Below are positions 43,012 to 51,189 of a DNA stretch of 64,000 bases, one piece after another (position 1 is the first letter of the stretch; each line of letters opens with the position of its first letter). A program made the translations under genes and the position numbers. The notes under the pieces are model-generated. The model saw only the letters and a program-made list of their open reading frames with translations, did no database searches and was not told the origin of the DNA. The stretch lies in assembly GCA_964461995.1 (NCBI GenBank), contig CAYWXL010000005.1, forward strand, positions 1 to 64,000, read 5' to 3'. The stretch comes from JALSRK01 sp964461995 (GTDB lineage Bacteria; Acidobacteriota; Terriglobia; Bryobacterales; Bryobacteraceae).

Positions 43012-43728
43012 CTATTCCGGGTAAACCAGCAATGGGAGGATTTCGCCGGCCTTGCCGCGGAAGCTCTTATCCACCACGCCGGAGTACGGTGTCGCTTCCA
43101 GGTTCACCTCGATCACCTTGGCTCCGGCTTGCTCGGCGAGCGGTATCAAGCCGGCGGCCGGATAGACGACCGCTGAGGTGCCGACGACGAGGGCCACCTC
43201 CGCGCCCGACATGGCTTCCTCGGCGGTCCGCCAGGCATCGGGCGGCAGCGGTTCGCCGAACCAGACGACAGCGGGGCGCAACAAGCCGCCGCACTCACAG
43301 CGGGGCGGCAGCTCGGGAAAGTCGGTGCGCTCGTCCAGTCCCTCGCGGCCGCACGCCGTGCAGCGGACGACCCAAAGATCCCCGTGGAGCTTGCAGATAT
43401 TGCGGCTGCCGGCGCGATCGTGCAGGCCGTCCACGTTCTGCGTCACCAGGGTGAAATGAGGGGTACGACTCTCCAGTTCTACGAGAGCCTGGTGCCCCGG
43501 ATTGGGCTCCGCCTTGCGGATCAGCTTCCGGCGCCAGACGTACCACTCCCAAACCGTCTTGGGATCGCGGGCGAAGGCCTCCGGGGTGGCGAGCTCCTCG
43601 GGGCGGTACCGCCGCCAGAGCCCGCCGGCTCCGCGGAAGGTTGGGACGCCGGATTCGGCCGAAATGCCGGCCCCGGTGAGCACGGCGATGCGCGAAGCTT
43701 CCTTGAGCCAGCGGCGCGCTTCTTCCAT
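43012..43728 (-). CDS. cobB: Sirtuin-family NAD-dependent deacylase
   Basis: The 238-residue protein has Sir2 motifs: VLTGAGISAESGVPTFRG, TQNVDGLHDRAG, catalytic His in KLHGDL, zinc Cys pairs CTACG and CECGG, and VVGTSAVVYPA. Y63 and R66 (WYVWR) form the YxxR signature of class III sirtuins, which in known cases prefer succinyl- or malonyl-lysine. A GTG start at 43746 is possible; the ATG at 43728 gives the usual start. It is divergent from a small DNA-binding gene. Confidence 0.9.
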   Translation of the reverse strand: MEEARRWLKEASRIAVLTGAGISAESGVPTFRGAGGLWRRYRPEELATPEAFARDPKTVWEWYVWRRKLIRKAEPNPGHQALVELESRTPHFTLVTQNVDGLHDRAGSRNICKLHGDLWVVRCTACGREGLDERTDFPELPPRCECGGLLRPAVVWFGEPLPPDAWRTAEEAMSGAEVALVVGTSAVVYPAAGLIPLAEQAGAKVIEVNLEATPYSGVVDKSFRGKAGEILPLLVYPE

Positions 43729-43797
43729 CACCAGCCAGCTTCGCACCTCGCGGCGGTGGGTGCAATCCGATCAAAATATCGGGAGAGTGGCCAGCCC

Positions 43798-44049
43798 GTG
43801 AGCGTCCGATACAATCTCACTCTCCCCGAAGATCTTGCGGCGGAGTTGAAGGCGGCTGCGCGCCGTGAGGGTGTTTCGTTGGCGCGGTTCATCCGCCGGA
43901 CGCTGGAGGAACGGTTGGACGCTCTTCGGAACGAGGAAACTTCCGACCCGCTGGCATGGTTGGATGGCCTCGCTGAGCTCGACGATACGGATCTGGCGGC
44001 TCGGGCCGACGACGTGCTGTATCGCGAGGACAGCCCCGGGCGGTCCTGA
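43798..44049 (+). CDS. Ribbon-helix-helix (CopG-like) protein
   Basis: The 83-residue protein begins VSVRYNLTLPEDLAAELKAA, then REGVSLARFIRRTLEERLDA, the beta-strand plus two helices of a ribbon-helix-helix DNA-binding domain, followed by an acidic tail. GTG at 43798 is the best start. A long in-frame extension to 43384 runs antisense through the sirtuin gene and is rejected. No toxin-like gene accompanies it, so it is an orphan regulator or antitoxin-like protein. Confidence 0.65.
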   Translation: MSVRYNLTLPEDLAAELKAAARREGVSLARFIRRTLEERLDALRNEETSDPLAWLDGLAELDDTDLAARADDVLYREDSPGRS

Positions 44050-44091
44050 GACCGCGCGGCGGGCGCCGGCCTCCCACGCTGTTCGCCTCCC

Positions 44092-44586
44092 CTAACCCAG
44101 CTGTTCGGAAAGGATTTTTTCCGCCTGTTCGCGGCGGTCGGCTTTGAGTTTCTCCCGCAGCTCGGGCCGGCTGTTGGCCAGGATCTGAACGGCGAGGATG
44201 GCGGCGTTGATGGCGCCGTGCTTGCCGACGGCCAGGGTTCCGACGGGAATCCCGCGAGGCATCTGGACGGTAGAAAGCAGAGCGTCCAGGCCGTCCGCCA
44301 CGCCCCCGGGCAACGGCACTCCCAGCACCGGGAGCGTGGTGTGGGCGGCCACCGCTCCGGCCAGATGCGCGGCCATGCCGGCGGCGGCAATGATCACCTG
44401 GATGCCCCGTTCCTCGGCGGAGCGCACGAACTCCGCGGTCTCGGCGGGCGTGCGGTGGGCCGAGAGCACCCGGCATTCGCAGGCGACGCCGAAACGCGCC
44501 AGGGTGTCGCGGCAGTGTTGCATCGTCTCCCAGTCGGACTTGCTCCCCATCAAGACGGCGACGAGTGGCTGGTTGGACTCGCTCAT
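44092..44586 (-). CDS. purE: N5-CAIR mutase (PurE)
   Basis: The 164-residue protein is class I PurE: VLMGSKSDWETM, VLSAHRTPAET, IIAAAGMAAHLAGAVAAHT and GVADGLDALLSTVQMP are diagnostic. It moves the carboxylate from N5-CAIR to CAIR in purine synthesis. PurK is not in the window. No ribosome-binding site is visible. Confidence 0.96.
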   Translation of the reverse strand: MSESNQPLVAVLMGSKSDWETMQHCRDTLARFGVACECRVLSAHRTPAETAEFVRSAEERGIQVIIAAAGMAAHLAGAVAAHTTLPVLGVPLPGGVADGLDALLSTVQMPRGIPVGTLAVGKHGAINAAILAVQILANSRPELREKLKADRREQAEKILSEQLG

Positions 44587-44638
44587 AAAGTAACCACATT
44601 AGACGGGCCCGCCCCATTGCGGCAACCTGAGGGCCGCG

Positions 44639-46756
44639 CTACGGCCGGGGCAGCGCGAAAGCCACGTATTTGCCGCCCGAAGGCGCCCCGGACTTGCCGC
44701 CGCCCGCGGCGATCACGATGAACTGCCGCCCGCCGGCCTCGTAGACTGTCGGCGTCGCATTGCCCGCCGCCGGAAGCGTGGTTTCCCATAGAAGCTCCCC
44801 GGTGAGCTTATCGAAGGCGCGGAACTTGTTGTCGAAGTTGGTGGCGCCAATGAAGAGCAGGCCGCCGGCGGTGACCACCGGGCCGCCGTAGTTCTCGCTG
44901 CCGGTGTTGCGCAGGCCCTGGGCCGCCAGTTCTGGATACTCTCCCAAGGGAATTCGCCACACGTACTCACCGGTGTTCAGATTGATCGCGTTCAGGGTGC
45001 CCCATGGCGGCTTGACGGCGGGATAGCCGTCGGGATCGAGGAAACGGTTGTAGCCGTCGTGGGTGTAGGGGAGGTCCAGGGGCGAGGCGGCTTGCTGGGC
45101 AGGTTGGGTTGCTATGTTCTTGCCGGTGGCGACGTATTCGACGATGGCATCCACTACGGCCGGGTCCAGGTGGCTGTAGCCGGGCATGCGGCCGCGGCCG
45201 GAAACGATCACCTCGCGGATCTGGGCCGGGGTGAGACGGCGGCGCGCCTCGAGCAGGGAAGGGAATTCGGGCGGGCTGCCGGAAAGATCGTCTTTGTGGC
45301 ACATGGCGCACTCGCGGTTGTACAGTCGGCCGGCGCTGTTTGCCTTCCCGGCGCGTGGCACCAAGCGCAGGATCCAGGCCATCTCGTTCGAGTTCACGTA
45401 GTAGATGCCGGTCTCCGGGTCGAAAGCCTGGCCGCCCCATTCGGCGCCGCCGTCGAGGCCAGGGAAGACGATGGTCCCCTCCAGGCTGGGCGGCGTGAAT
45501 TGCGGGCCGCTGCGGAGCTTGCGGAAGCGCTCCCGGACGATGCGAGCGGCCTCCGGGGTGCGGTCCGTCAGCAGGTCTTCAGTGAGCTGCTGGCGGGCGA
45601 ACGGTTCAGGCCGCAACGGGAACGGCTGCCGCCGGGCCAGCACCTCGCCGGGGACGTCGGAAGCAGGCACGTCGCGGTACTCGATCGGAAACAGCGGCTC
45701 GCCGGTCTCCCGGTCGAAGGCCAGCACCCAGCCGGACTTCGTCGAGACGACCACCGCGTCCACCCGGTGGCCGTCGCGCTCGATGGTCACCAGGCTGGGT
45801 GGGGAGGGGAAGTCGCGGTCCCAGACGTCGTGGCGGACCAGTTGGAAGTGCCAGAGGCGCTTGCCGGTTGCGGCGTCCAGGGCAAGCAGGGTGTTGGCGA
45901 AGAGGTTGTCGCCGATGCGGTTGGCGCCGTAGAAGTCGAAGGCCGCCGAACCGGTGGGGGCGTAAACGATGCCGCGCTCGACGTCGAGGGCCATGCCGCA
46001 CCAGTTGTTGGCGCCGCCGCTGTAAGTCCAGGCGTCCTTCGGCCAGGTCTCGTAGCCGTACTCGCCGGGATGGGGGATGGTGTGAAAGCTCCAGCGGAGC
46101 TCGCCCGTGCGGGCGTCGAAGGCGCGGATATCGCCGGGGGCCGAAGGCAAGGATTCACCGACGATACTGCCGATGATGAACAGGTCCTTGTAGACGACGC
46201 CCGGAGAAGTGGCCGAGACGCTGAGGCTTTCCGGGTCGCGGCCAAGATGCTCCCGCAGATCGATGCGTCCGCCGTGGCCGAAGGTTTGAACGGGCTGGCC
46301 GGTAGTGGCGTCCAGGGCGTAGAGCCACTGGCGGACGACGACGAAGATGCGCCGGTCTTCTCCGTCTTCCCAGTAGGTAAGGCCGCGATTGCGCATCTTT
46401 CCGGTGACCGGTCTGCCACCGTGAGGGTCGAAGCTCCAGATCTCTTTTCCCGTGGCGGCGTCGAGGGCGAAGACCCGGAGCTTCGGCGAGGTGGCGTAGA
46501 GGACCCCGTCGATGACGATGGGATTGCACTGCATTTCGGAGCCTTCGAAGGCGTCGCCGGTGTCGTAGATCCAAGCCGCTTGGAGCTGAGAGACGTTGTC
46601 ACGGTTGATCTGGTCGAGACTGGAGTAGCGGATACCGTCCCGGCCGCCCCCGTAGACTCGCCAGCTCCTGTAAGTCCGGCCGTCACCGCATCCGGCGAGC
46701 AGCCCCAACAAAACGATTCCCAGCGCGGGGCATCCCCGCCCCCTCATCCCGAACAT
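44639..46756 (-). CDS. PQQ-type dehydrogenase with cytochrome c insertion
   Basis: The 705-residue product has a lipoprotein signal (LGLLAGC, Cys near residue 22) and beta-propeller blades with PQQ-dehydrogenase motifs (AWIYDTGDAFEGSEMQCNPI, ALDAATGKEIWSFDP, FDPETGIYYVNSNEMAWI, LNLNTGEYVWRIPLG). A cytochrome c domain is inserted near residues 475-555 with the haem motif C483-A-M-C486-H487 and a likely axial Met in GRGRMPGYSHL. It would oxidise an alcohol or aldose in the periplasm. The substrate is unknown. Confidence 0.88.
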   Translation of the reverse strand: MFGMRGRGCPALGIVLLGLLAGCGDGRTYRSWRVYGGGRDGIRYSSLDQINRDNVSQLQAAWIYDTGDAFEGSEMQCNPIVIDGVLYATSPKLRVFALDAATGKEIWSFDPHGGRPVTGKMRNRGLTYWEDGEDRRIFVVVRQWLYALDATTGQPVQTFGHGGRIDLREHLGRDPESLSVSATSPGVVYKDLFIIGSIVGESLPSAPGDIRAFDARTGELRWSFHTIPHPGEYGYETWPKDAWTYSGGANNWCGMALDVERGIVYAPTGSAAFDFYGANRIGDNLFANTLLALDAATGKRLWHFQLVRHDVWDRDFPSPPSLVTIERDGHRVDAVVVSTKSGWVLAFDRETGEPLFPIEYRDVPASDVPGEVLARRQPFPLRPEPFARQQLTEDLLTDRTPEAARIVRERFRKLRSGPQFTPPSLEGTIVFPGLDGGAEWGGQAFDPETGIYYVNSNEMAWILRLVPRAGKANSAGRLYNRECAMCHKDDLSGSPPEFPSLLEARRRLTPAQIREVIVSGRGRMPGYSHLDPAVVDAIVEYVATGKNIATQPAQQAASPLDLPYTHDGYNRFLDPDGYPAVKPPWGTLNAINLNTGEYVWRIPLGEYPELAAQGLRNTGSENYGGPVVTAGGLLFIGATNFDNKFRAFDKLTGELLWETTLPAAGNATPTVYEAGGRQFIVIAAGGGKSGAPSGGKYVAFALPRP

Positions 46757-46813
46757 ACTGGAACTGTACTACAGCGCAGATTGGACCGGAACAAGGGATG
46801 GAGCGGAGCGCTT

Positions 46814-47296
46814 TCAATCCACCTTATCGCCGGCGATGCCTTTGTTCACTGAGCCGCAGAACTCGGCCAGGCGCGTCTCGATCGCCCTGACGCGCTTTGC
46901 CATTACTTGCACTAGCCGGCGATAGACTTCCGCGCCCAACTTTGGATCCTTCTGGCAGGCGGCGGTAAGCCGTTCGCCGTCCAGGAACAGCGCGTTACAC
47001 GCTTCGCGGGCCCGCACTTGGAAGACCGTGTGGTGTTCCTCGGCGAGGCTCGACCAGCCGAACGCGTCGCCGGCGCCCAGGGTTTGCACGGACATCGAGT
47101 AGTACGGCGTCCGGATCTCGACGGACACGCTGCCACACAGCAACAGGCAGAAGTTCTTGGAGTGCTCGCCGGCGCGGAAGATGATCTCGTCCTCTTCGAA
47201 CTCGACATGGCGGGCCAACGCGGCCAGCTTCTTGACGAGCGGGTCCGGCATGCCCTGGGTGAAGGGGTGATTTCGCAGGATCTTCAGTAGTGGCAT
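46814..47296 (-). CDS. Cyclic-nucleotide-binding-domain protein, no HTH
   Basis: The 160-residue protein has the cNMP-binding beta roll: LLKILRNHPFTQGMPDPLVK, FEEDEIIFRAGEHSKNFCLL, LLCGSVSVEI, TLGAGDAFGWSSLAEEHHTV and ARLAEF. No helix-turn-helix follows, so it is not a standard Crp regulator. Upstream ATGs at 47353 and 47374 would extend it, but codons before 47296 lose the G/C third-position bias seen after it, so the shorter start is preferred. The start lies inside a hairpin (47295-47318). Confidence 0.78.
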   Translation of the reverse strand: MPLLKILRNHPFTQGMPDPLVKKLAALARHVEFEEDEIIFRAGEHSKNFCLLLCGSVSVEIRTPYYSMSVQTLGAGDAFGWSSLAEEHHTVFQVRAREACNALFLDGERLTAACQKDPKLGAEVYRRLVQVMAKRVRAIETRLAEFCGSVNKGIAGDKVD

Positions 47297-47318
47297 TTGC
47301 CCCCTTTTTGGGGCAAAT
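47295..47318 (-). promoter_or_regulatory. 9-bp hairpin over start of cNMP-domain gene
   Basis: ATTTGCCCC (47295-47303) and GGGGCAAAT (47310-47318) pair perfectly with a 6-base loop. On the minus strand the second arm contains GGGGG and the ATG at 47296, so the ribosome-binding region and start codon are in the stem. A regulatory role in translation is possible if 47296 is the real start. Confidence 0.5.
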
Positions 47319-47465
47319 TCCCCTTTCTCAAGGGCTTGAGCACGTGGACTCATACTGTTACACAGATTGGACATGCAATCCGTATGCCAGACACGTTCGG
47401 TCCCGGCGGCGCACGGCCACCCGCCGCCGGGGCAGTGATATAGTTGAGGGAAAATCGGTAACCCC

Positions 47466-48281
47466 ATGAACGGAAAAGAGTTTCTGTCTGCTCTCCGCGC
47501 CCGGCGCCGGGTCTATGGAACGTGCATACTCAGTCCCGGGCCGATGTGGCCGCCGGTGGTTGCGCGGGCGGGTCTGGACTTCGTATTCATCGACACTGAG
47601 CACAATGCCCTCGACCGCGAAACGGTCTCCTGGATGTGCCGCGCATACAGCGCGGCGGGACTGGCTACGATGGTGCGCATTCCCGCCCCGGATCCCTACC
47701 AAGCCTCGATGGTCCTCGACGGTGGGGCCGATGCCGTGCTCGCTCCTTATGTGGAGACCCCCGAGCAGGTGCGCGCCCTGCGGGGACCTGTGCGGCTGCG
47801 GCCCTTGAAGGGCGTTCGCATGGAACGGGCGCTGGACGACGCCTCGGCTCTGGAACCGGAATTGGTGCGGTATCTCGAGAAGCGCAACGCCGGCCGGGCT
47901 CTGGCGATTAACATCGAAAGCGTCCCGGCGATCGAGCGGCTTGACGAAATCCTGGCCGGCGGGGATGTCGATGCGGTGATCGTGGGGCCCCACGACCTGA
48001 CGGTGAACCTCGGCATTCCGGAGCAGTACGGCCATCCGCGCTTTGAAGAGGCGGTCGGCAAGATTCTGGAGGCTTGCGTGCGCCATGGCGTCAGCGTGGG
48101 CGTGCATGCTTTTTGGGACAGCCTGGAGCAGCAGATCGCCTGGGCGCGGGCGGGAGCGAACGTCATTTTGCATTCGGCGGACCTGTTGCTGTTTCACCGG
48201 GCGCTATGCCGCGACCTGGATCAGGTGAAGCGCGCCCTCGGAGATGAAAGGGGCGACGACGGTTCGGCTGCCCCGGTTTGA
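47466..48281 (+). CDS. HpcH/HpaI-family aldolase
   Basis: The 271-residue protein has the HpcH/HpaI fold: FVFIDTEHNALDRETV, ATMVRIPAPDPYQASMVLDG, GADAVLAPYVETPEQVRAL, NIESVPAIERLDEIL and DAVIVGPHDLTVNLGIP. The Glu and Asp metal ligands are in these motifs. Members cleave 2-keto-3-deoxy sugar acids or similar hydroxy-keto acids with a divalent metal; the substrate here is unknown. ATG at 47466 has no good ribosome-binding site. Confidence 0.88.
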   Translation: MNGKEFLSALRARRRVYGTCILSPGPMWPPVVARAGLDFVFIDTEHNALDRETVSWMCRAYSAAGLATMVRIPAPDPYQASMVLDGGADAVLAPYVETPEQVRALRGPVRLRPLKGVRMERALDDASALEPELVRYLEKRNAGRALAINIESVPAIERLDEILAGGDVDAVIVGPHDLTVNLGIPEQYGHPRFEEAVGKILEACVRHGVSVGVHAFWDSLEQQIAWARAGANVILHSADLLLFHRALCRDLDQVKRALGDERGDDGSAAPV

Positions 48282-48290
48282 GGCGCCGTT

Positions 48291-49349
48291 TTAGAAACTC
48301 CAGCCAATCGTCGTGCTGCCGCCGAAATCGTTCCTCGGAATATCGACCGGCGGGTGGCTGTCGAAGTTGTTCCAGAAGCTCAGGCTCCAGTAGAGGTCGC
48401 CGATGAGGTCGAGTTTGAGACTCAGGTCGAGGTCGAGGCGCACACGGCCCGGCACGCTCATGCTGGGAAGGAAGCGGAACCTGGTGGTGATCTCGGTCGA
48501 GTCGAAGCGGAACATCTCGAAGTAGGCCATGATAAGGCCTTCGGCGTTGTTTTGTTCCGGATCCCGCCCGGCTTCGGGGGAGTAAAGCTCCCGGGTGAAG
48601 GCGGCGCCGCCAAGCATGATCAAACGCGTGGCGGGCCGGTAGATCAGCTCGCGCCCGACGCCGCCGCCGATCATCGAGCGCAGGCTCAATTGCTGCTGGG
48701 CGCTTCGCAAGAAGTCTGTTGTGCCGGCCGAGAACCAGCGGCGGCGCAAGCGCTGCAAGTAGGTGAGGGTCAGATTGTGGCGGTCCGTGCTCTGGCCGTT
48801 TCTTTGCCCGCTGAACGTAGAACTGAGCCGGGCGTCGAAGCGCCGGGACTTGGTCTTGTGCCCCACTGAACCGTTCAGGGTGTAGGTGGTCTGCTTGTTG
48901 CTCTTGACGAAGCTAAAGCCGCCATCTACCGAGCCGTACAGGTTTTGCAGCCAGCCGCGCTCCAGCTGATCTACGAGCACCACTTCGCGGTGCGGAATCT
49001 CGAACTCACCGGCCACGCCCCGGATCCGCAGATCCCGCTCCTCGGCCTCCTGGCTTGGCTCCAGCTCCACAGCGCCGGTGTAGAACTCGCCGGAACTGGC
49101 CTCGACGCGGAAGTATTGTTTGCTCTCGATGCGCTCCACCTTTTCCCAATCGACGTAAATGGTGCCCAGCGTGTAACTGGTTTTGATAGCCAACTGTCCG
49201 CGTTCCAGCTTCTTGATCTCGCAGGTGATGCGGTCGCCGTTCTTCATGATCAGCAGGTCAGCCTTTTCGCGGGCTGCGGCCGACGACGTGAGAAGGGCAA
49301 GAGTGACGGCGCAAGCCAATGAAGCAAGGGAAGGGATTCGCGGCGGCAT
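48291..49349 (-). CDS. DUF481-type outer-membrane protein
   Basis: The 352-residue protein has a signal peptide (MPPRIPSLASLACAVTLAL) and a small domain with LLIMKNGDRITCEIKKLERG, then a beta-barrel part with many alternating strands (GSVDGGFSFVKSNKQTTYTL, RLSSTFSGQRNG, SLSFWNNFDSH) ending in Phe (TIGWSF). DUF481 proteins are predicted outer-membrane beta-barrels of unknown role. ATG at 49349 follows GAGG; the longer frame from 49421 overlaps the divergent gene region. Confidence 0.82.
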   Translation of the reverse strand: MPPRIPSLASLACAVTLALLTSSAAAREKADLLIMKNGDRITCEIKKLERGQLAIKTSYTLGTIYVDWEKVERIESKQYFRVEASSGEFYTGAVELEPSQEAEERDLRIRGVAGEFEIPHREVVLVDQLERGWLQNLYGSVDGGFSFVKSNKQTTYTLNGSVGHKTKSRRFDARLSSTFSGQRNGQSTDRHNLTLTYLQRLRRRWFSAGTTDFLRSAQQQLSLRSMIGGGVGRELIYRPATRLIMLGGAAFTRELYSPEAGRDPEQNNAEGLIMAYFEMFRFDSTEITTRFRFLPSMSVPGRVRLDLDLSLKLDLIGDLYWSLSFWNNFDSHPPVDIPRNDFGGSTTIGWSF

Positions 49350-49445
49350 GTCAGAACCTCGGACAGGGGAAGCCCGTATGACCAAATGGTTTGGATGAAT
49401 CGAGAGGATCCACGGACTCATCTCATGATACGTGGGTGCGATCTT

Positions 49446-50294
49446 ATGACAGCGGCCTTCCGGATGCAGCTCGCGTTGGGCGTCCTGCTAGCGGCGAGCG
49501 CTTGGCTTCCCGCACGCGCCGAGGCGCTGACCACCAAGTTGCGGCCGGAGACGGTTCGGGCTTTCGACAGAATGGTCCGGAACATCGAGCCGGACCTCGA
49601 GCGGCGGGCGCGTACCGGAGCGGAATTTCTCGTTTTCGAGACGGATTCCGAGGCGCGCTGGCGGGTGCGCAGCGACGAGGTCGTGATCGTGAAGCTGCAG
49701 CCGCCGAAGATCAAACTCCCCGGCGGCAAAGTTCACTATTGGGGCGGAGTCTTTTTCGACCCGCGGCGGAGCGCCGAGGACTATTTGAAGGTCCTTCTGG
49801 ATTATGAGCGCCACCAGGAGTATTACACCGACGTCTTACGATCCACCCTCGTCTCCCGGCGAGGAAACCGATACCACAGCCGGCTGCGGCTATACAAGAA
49901 AAAGGTGCTTTCGGCGACGCTCGATGCCGACTTCGACACGTTGGTGACGCGCCCGAGACCGGACACGATCTTCTTGAAAAGCATTGCGACGCGGATTGCC
50001 GAAGTCGCCGAAGCGGACACGCCGGAAGAGCACGAACGCCCAGTCGGCGAGGACAGCGGATTTCTCTGGCGGCAGAACTCTTACTGGCGCCTCGTGGACG
50101 CCGACGGCGGGGTTTACGTTGAACTAGTGACGCTCTCGTTGAGCCGCGACATTCCAATGGGCCTTGGCTGGGTGGTGGGTCCTTTCGTCAACAGTGTTCC
50201 GCGGGAAACCTTGGAGTCCATGCTCTCGACCACGCGGCGCGTGGTGCGAAAGGTCCGGGCCTCTGAGCCTCGCCGCGGGGCTGCTAAGCTGTAA
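49446..50294 (+). CDS. Exported protein, possible SRPBCC-like fold
   Basis: The 282-residue product has a signal peptide (MQLALGVLLAASAWLPARAEA near residues 7-27). The C-terminal part reads WRLVDADGGVYVELVTLSLS, RDIPMGLGWVVGPFVNSVPR, ETLESMLSTTRRV, which resembles conserved Acidobacteriota proteins of the START/SRPBCC-like type, where a hydrophobic ligand binds. No function is known. Start could also be the ATG at 49464. It lies six bases before the DUF58 gene and so may be part of that operon. Confidence 0.7.
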   Translation: MTAAFRMQLALGVLLAASAWLPARAEALTTKLRPETVRAFDRMVRNIEPDLERRARTGAEFLVFETDSEARWRVRSDEVVIVKLQPPKIKLPGGKVHYWGGVFFDPRRSAEDYLKVLLDYERHQEYYTDVLRSTLVSRRGNRYHSRLRLYKKKVLSATLDADFDTLVTRPRPDTIFLKSIATRIAEVAEADTPEEHERPVGEDSGFLWRQNSYWRLVDADGGVYVELVTLSLSRDIPMGLGWVVGPFVNSVPRETLESMLSTTRRVVRKVRASEPRRGAAKL

Positions 50295-50300
50295 AGCAGG

Positions 50301-51188
50301 GTGGGTTCCCGCACCTCGCTCATCGATAGAAATTTCCTGGAAAAACTGGAGCGGCTGGCCATCCGCTGGCAGAAATCGCTGCCGGGACTGGTCGGAGGAA
50401 ACTTCCCTTCGCGGCAGGCCGGGCCGGGGCAGGAGTTCCTGGACCATCGCCAGTTCCATTACGGCGACGATCTGCGCGCGGTGAACTGGCGCGCTTACCT
50501 GCGCTTCGAGAAGCTGTTTCTCAAGATGTTCCATATCGAGCCGCGCGTCCCGGTCCGCTTGTTGCTCGACGTGAGCCTATCAATGGCCACGGGGGATGGA
50601 GCGAAATTCGATTACGCGCGTCGTTTGGCGGCCGCCCTCAGCTACATTGGGCTCGTGCGTCACGATACGATCACCATTCTGCCGTTCAATGAAAAGTTGG
50701 GCGACGCGTTTCTTTGTTCCGGAGGGCGGCACCGCTTCGGCCCCACCGCGGAGTATCTCGAAGAGCTGACTCCTTCCGGCCGGACCGTTTTCGCCGACGT
50801 GGCTCGGCAGTTCACTCTTCGCTGTCCGCAACGCGGCCTGTTGATCCTGATTTCCGACTTCCTCGACGACCGGGGCTTCGAGCGCTCCCTGGAGCTGCTG
50901 GGCGGCTTCGGCCATGAATTGATGCTGATCCAGCTCTGGGATCCGGCGGACCGTGAGCCGCCGTGGACGGGGCGGCTGGAGCTTGAGGATGCCGAAACCG
51001 GCGCGGTGACGGAACTCAATGTGGACGAGAGGGCCCGCCAAGCTTACATCCGCGCCTTCGATGCGTATGCGGCGTCATTGGAGCGAGCGGCGGTTTCTAC
51101 CGGTGGCCGTTACGTCGGGCTGCCGACTTCCCAGCCTCTCGAAACCACGATCTTCGGCGATCTGACGGGCGTGGGAGGCCTCAGTTGA
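50301..51188 (+). CDS. DUF58 domain protein
   Basis: The 295-residue protein has the DUF58 pattern: RQAGPGQEFLDHRQFHYGDD, LRAVNWRAYLRFEKLFLKMF and a vWA-like region with LLLDVSLSMATGDGAKFDYA. The start is GTG at 50301. DUF58 proteins usually work with a MoxR AAA+ ATPase and BatA-type membrane proteins; no MoxR gene is in this cluster. The stop (51186-51188) is one base before the next ATG. Confidence 0.9.
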   Translation: MGSRTSLIDRNFLEKLERLAIRWQKSLPGLVGGNFPSRQAGPGQEFLDHRQFHYGDDLRAVNWRAYLRFEKLFLKMFHIEPRVPVRLLLDVSLSMATGDGAKFDYARRLAAALSYIGLVRHDTITILPFNEKLGDAFLCSGGRHRFGPTAEYLEELTPSGRTVFADVARQFTLRCPQRGLLILISDFLDDRGFERSLELLGGFGHELMLIQLWDPADREPPWTGRLELEDAETGAVTELNVDERARQAYIRAFDAYAASLERAAVSTGGRYVGLPTSQPLETTIFGDLTGVGGLS

Positions 51189-51189
51189 G

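Noticed and set aside
43384..43797. Open frame that extends the ribbon-helix-helix gene leftward
   Set aside because: It runs antisense through the sirtuin gene and lacks protein-like features; the ribbon-helix-helix sequence begins at the GTG at 43798.
45059..46852. 597-codon frame opposite the PQQ dehydrogenase gene
   Set aside because: Antisense shadow with no recognisable domain.
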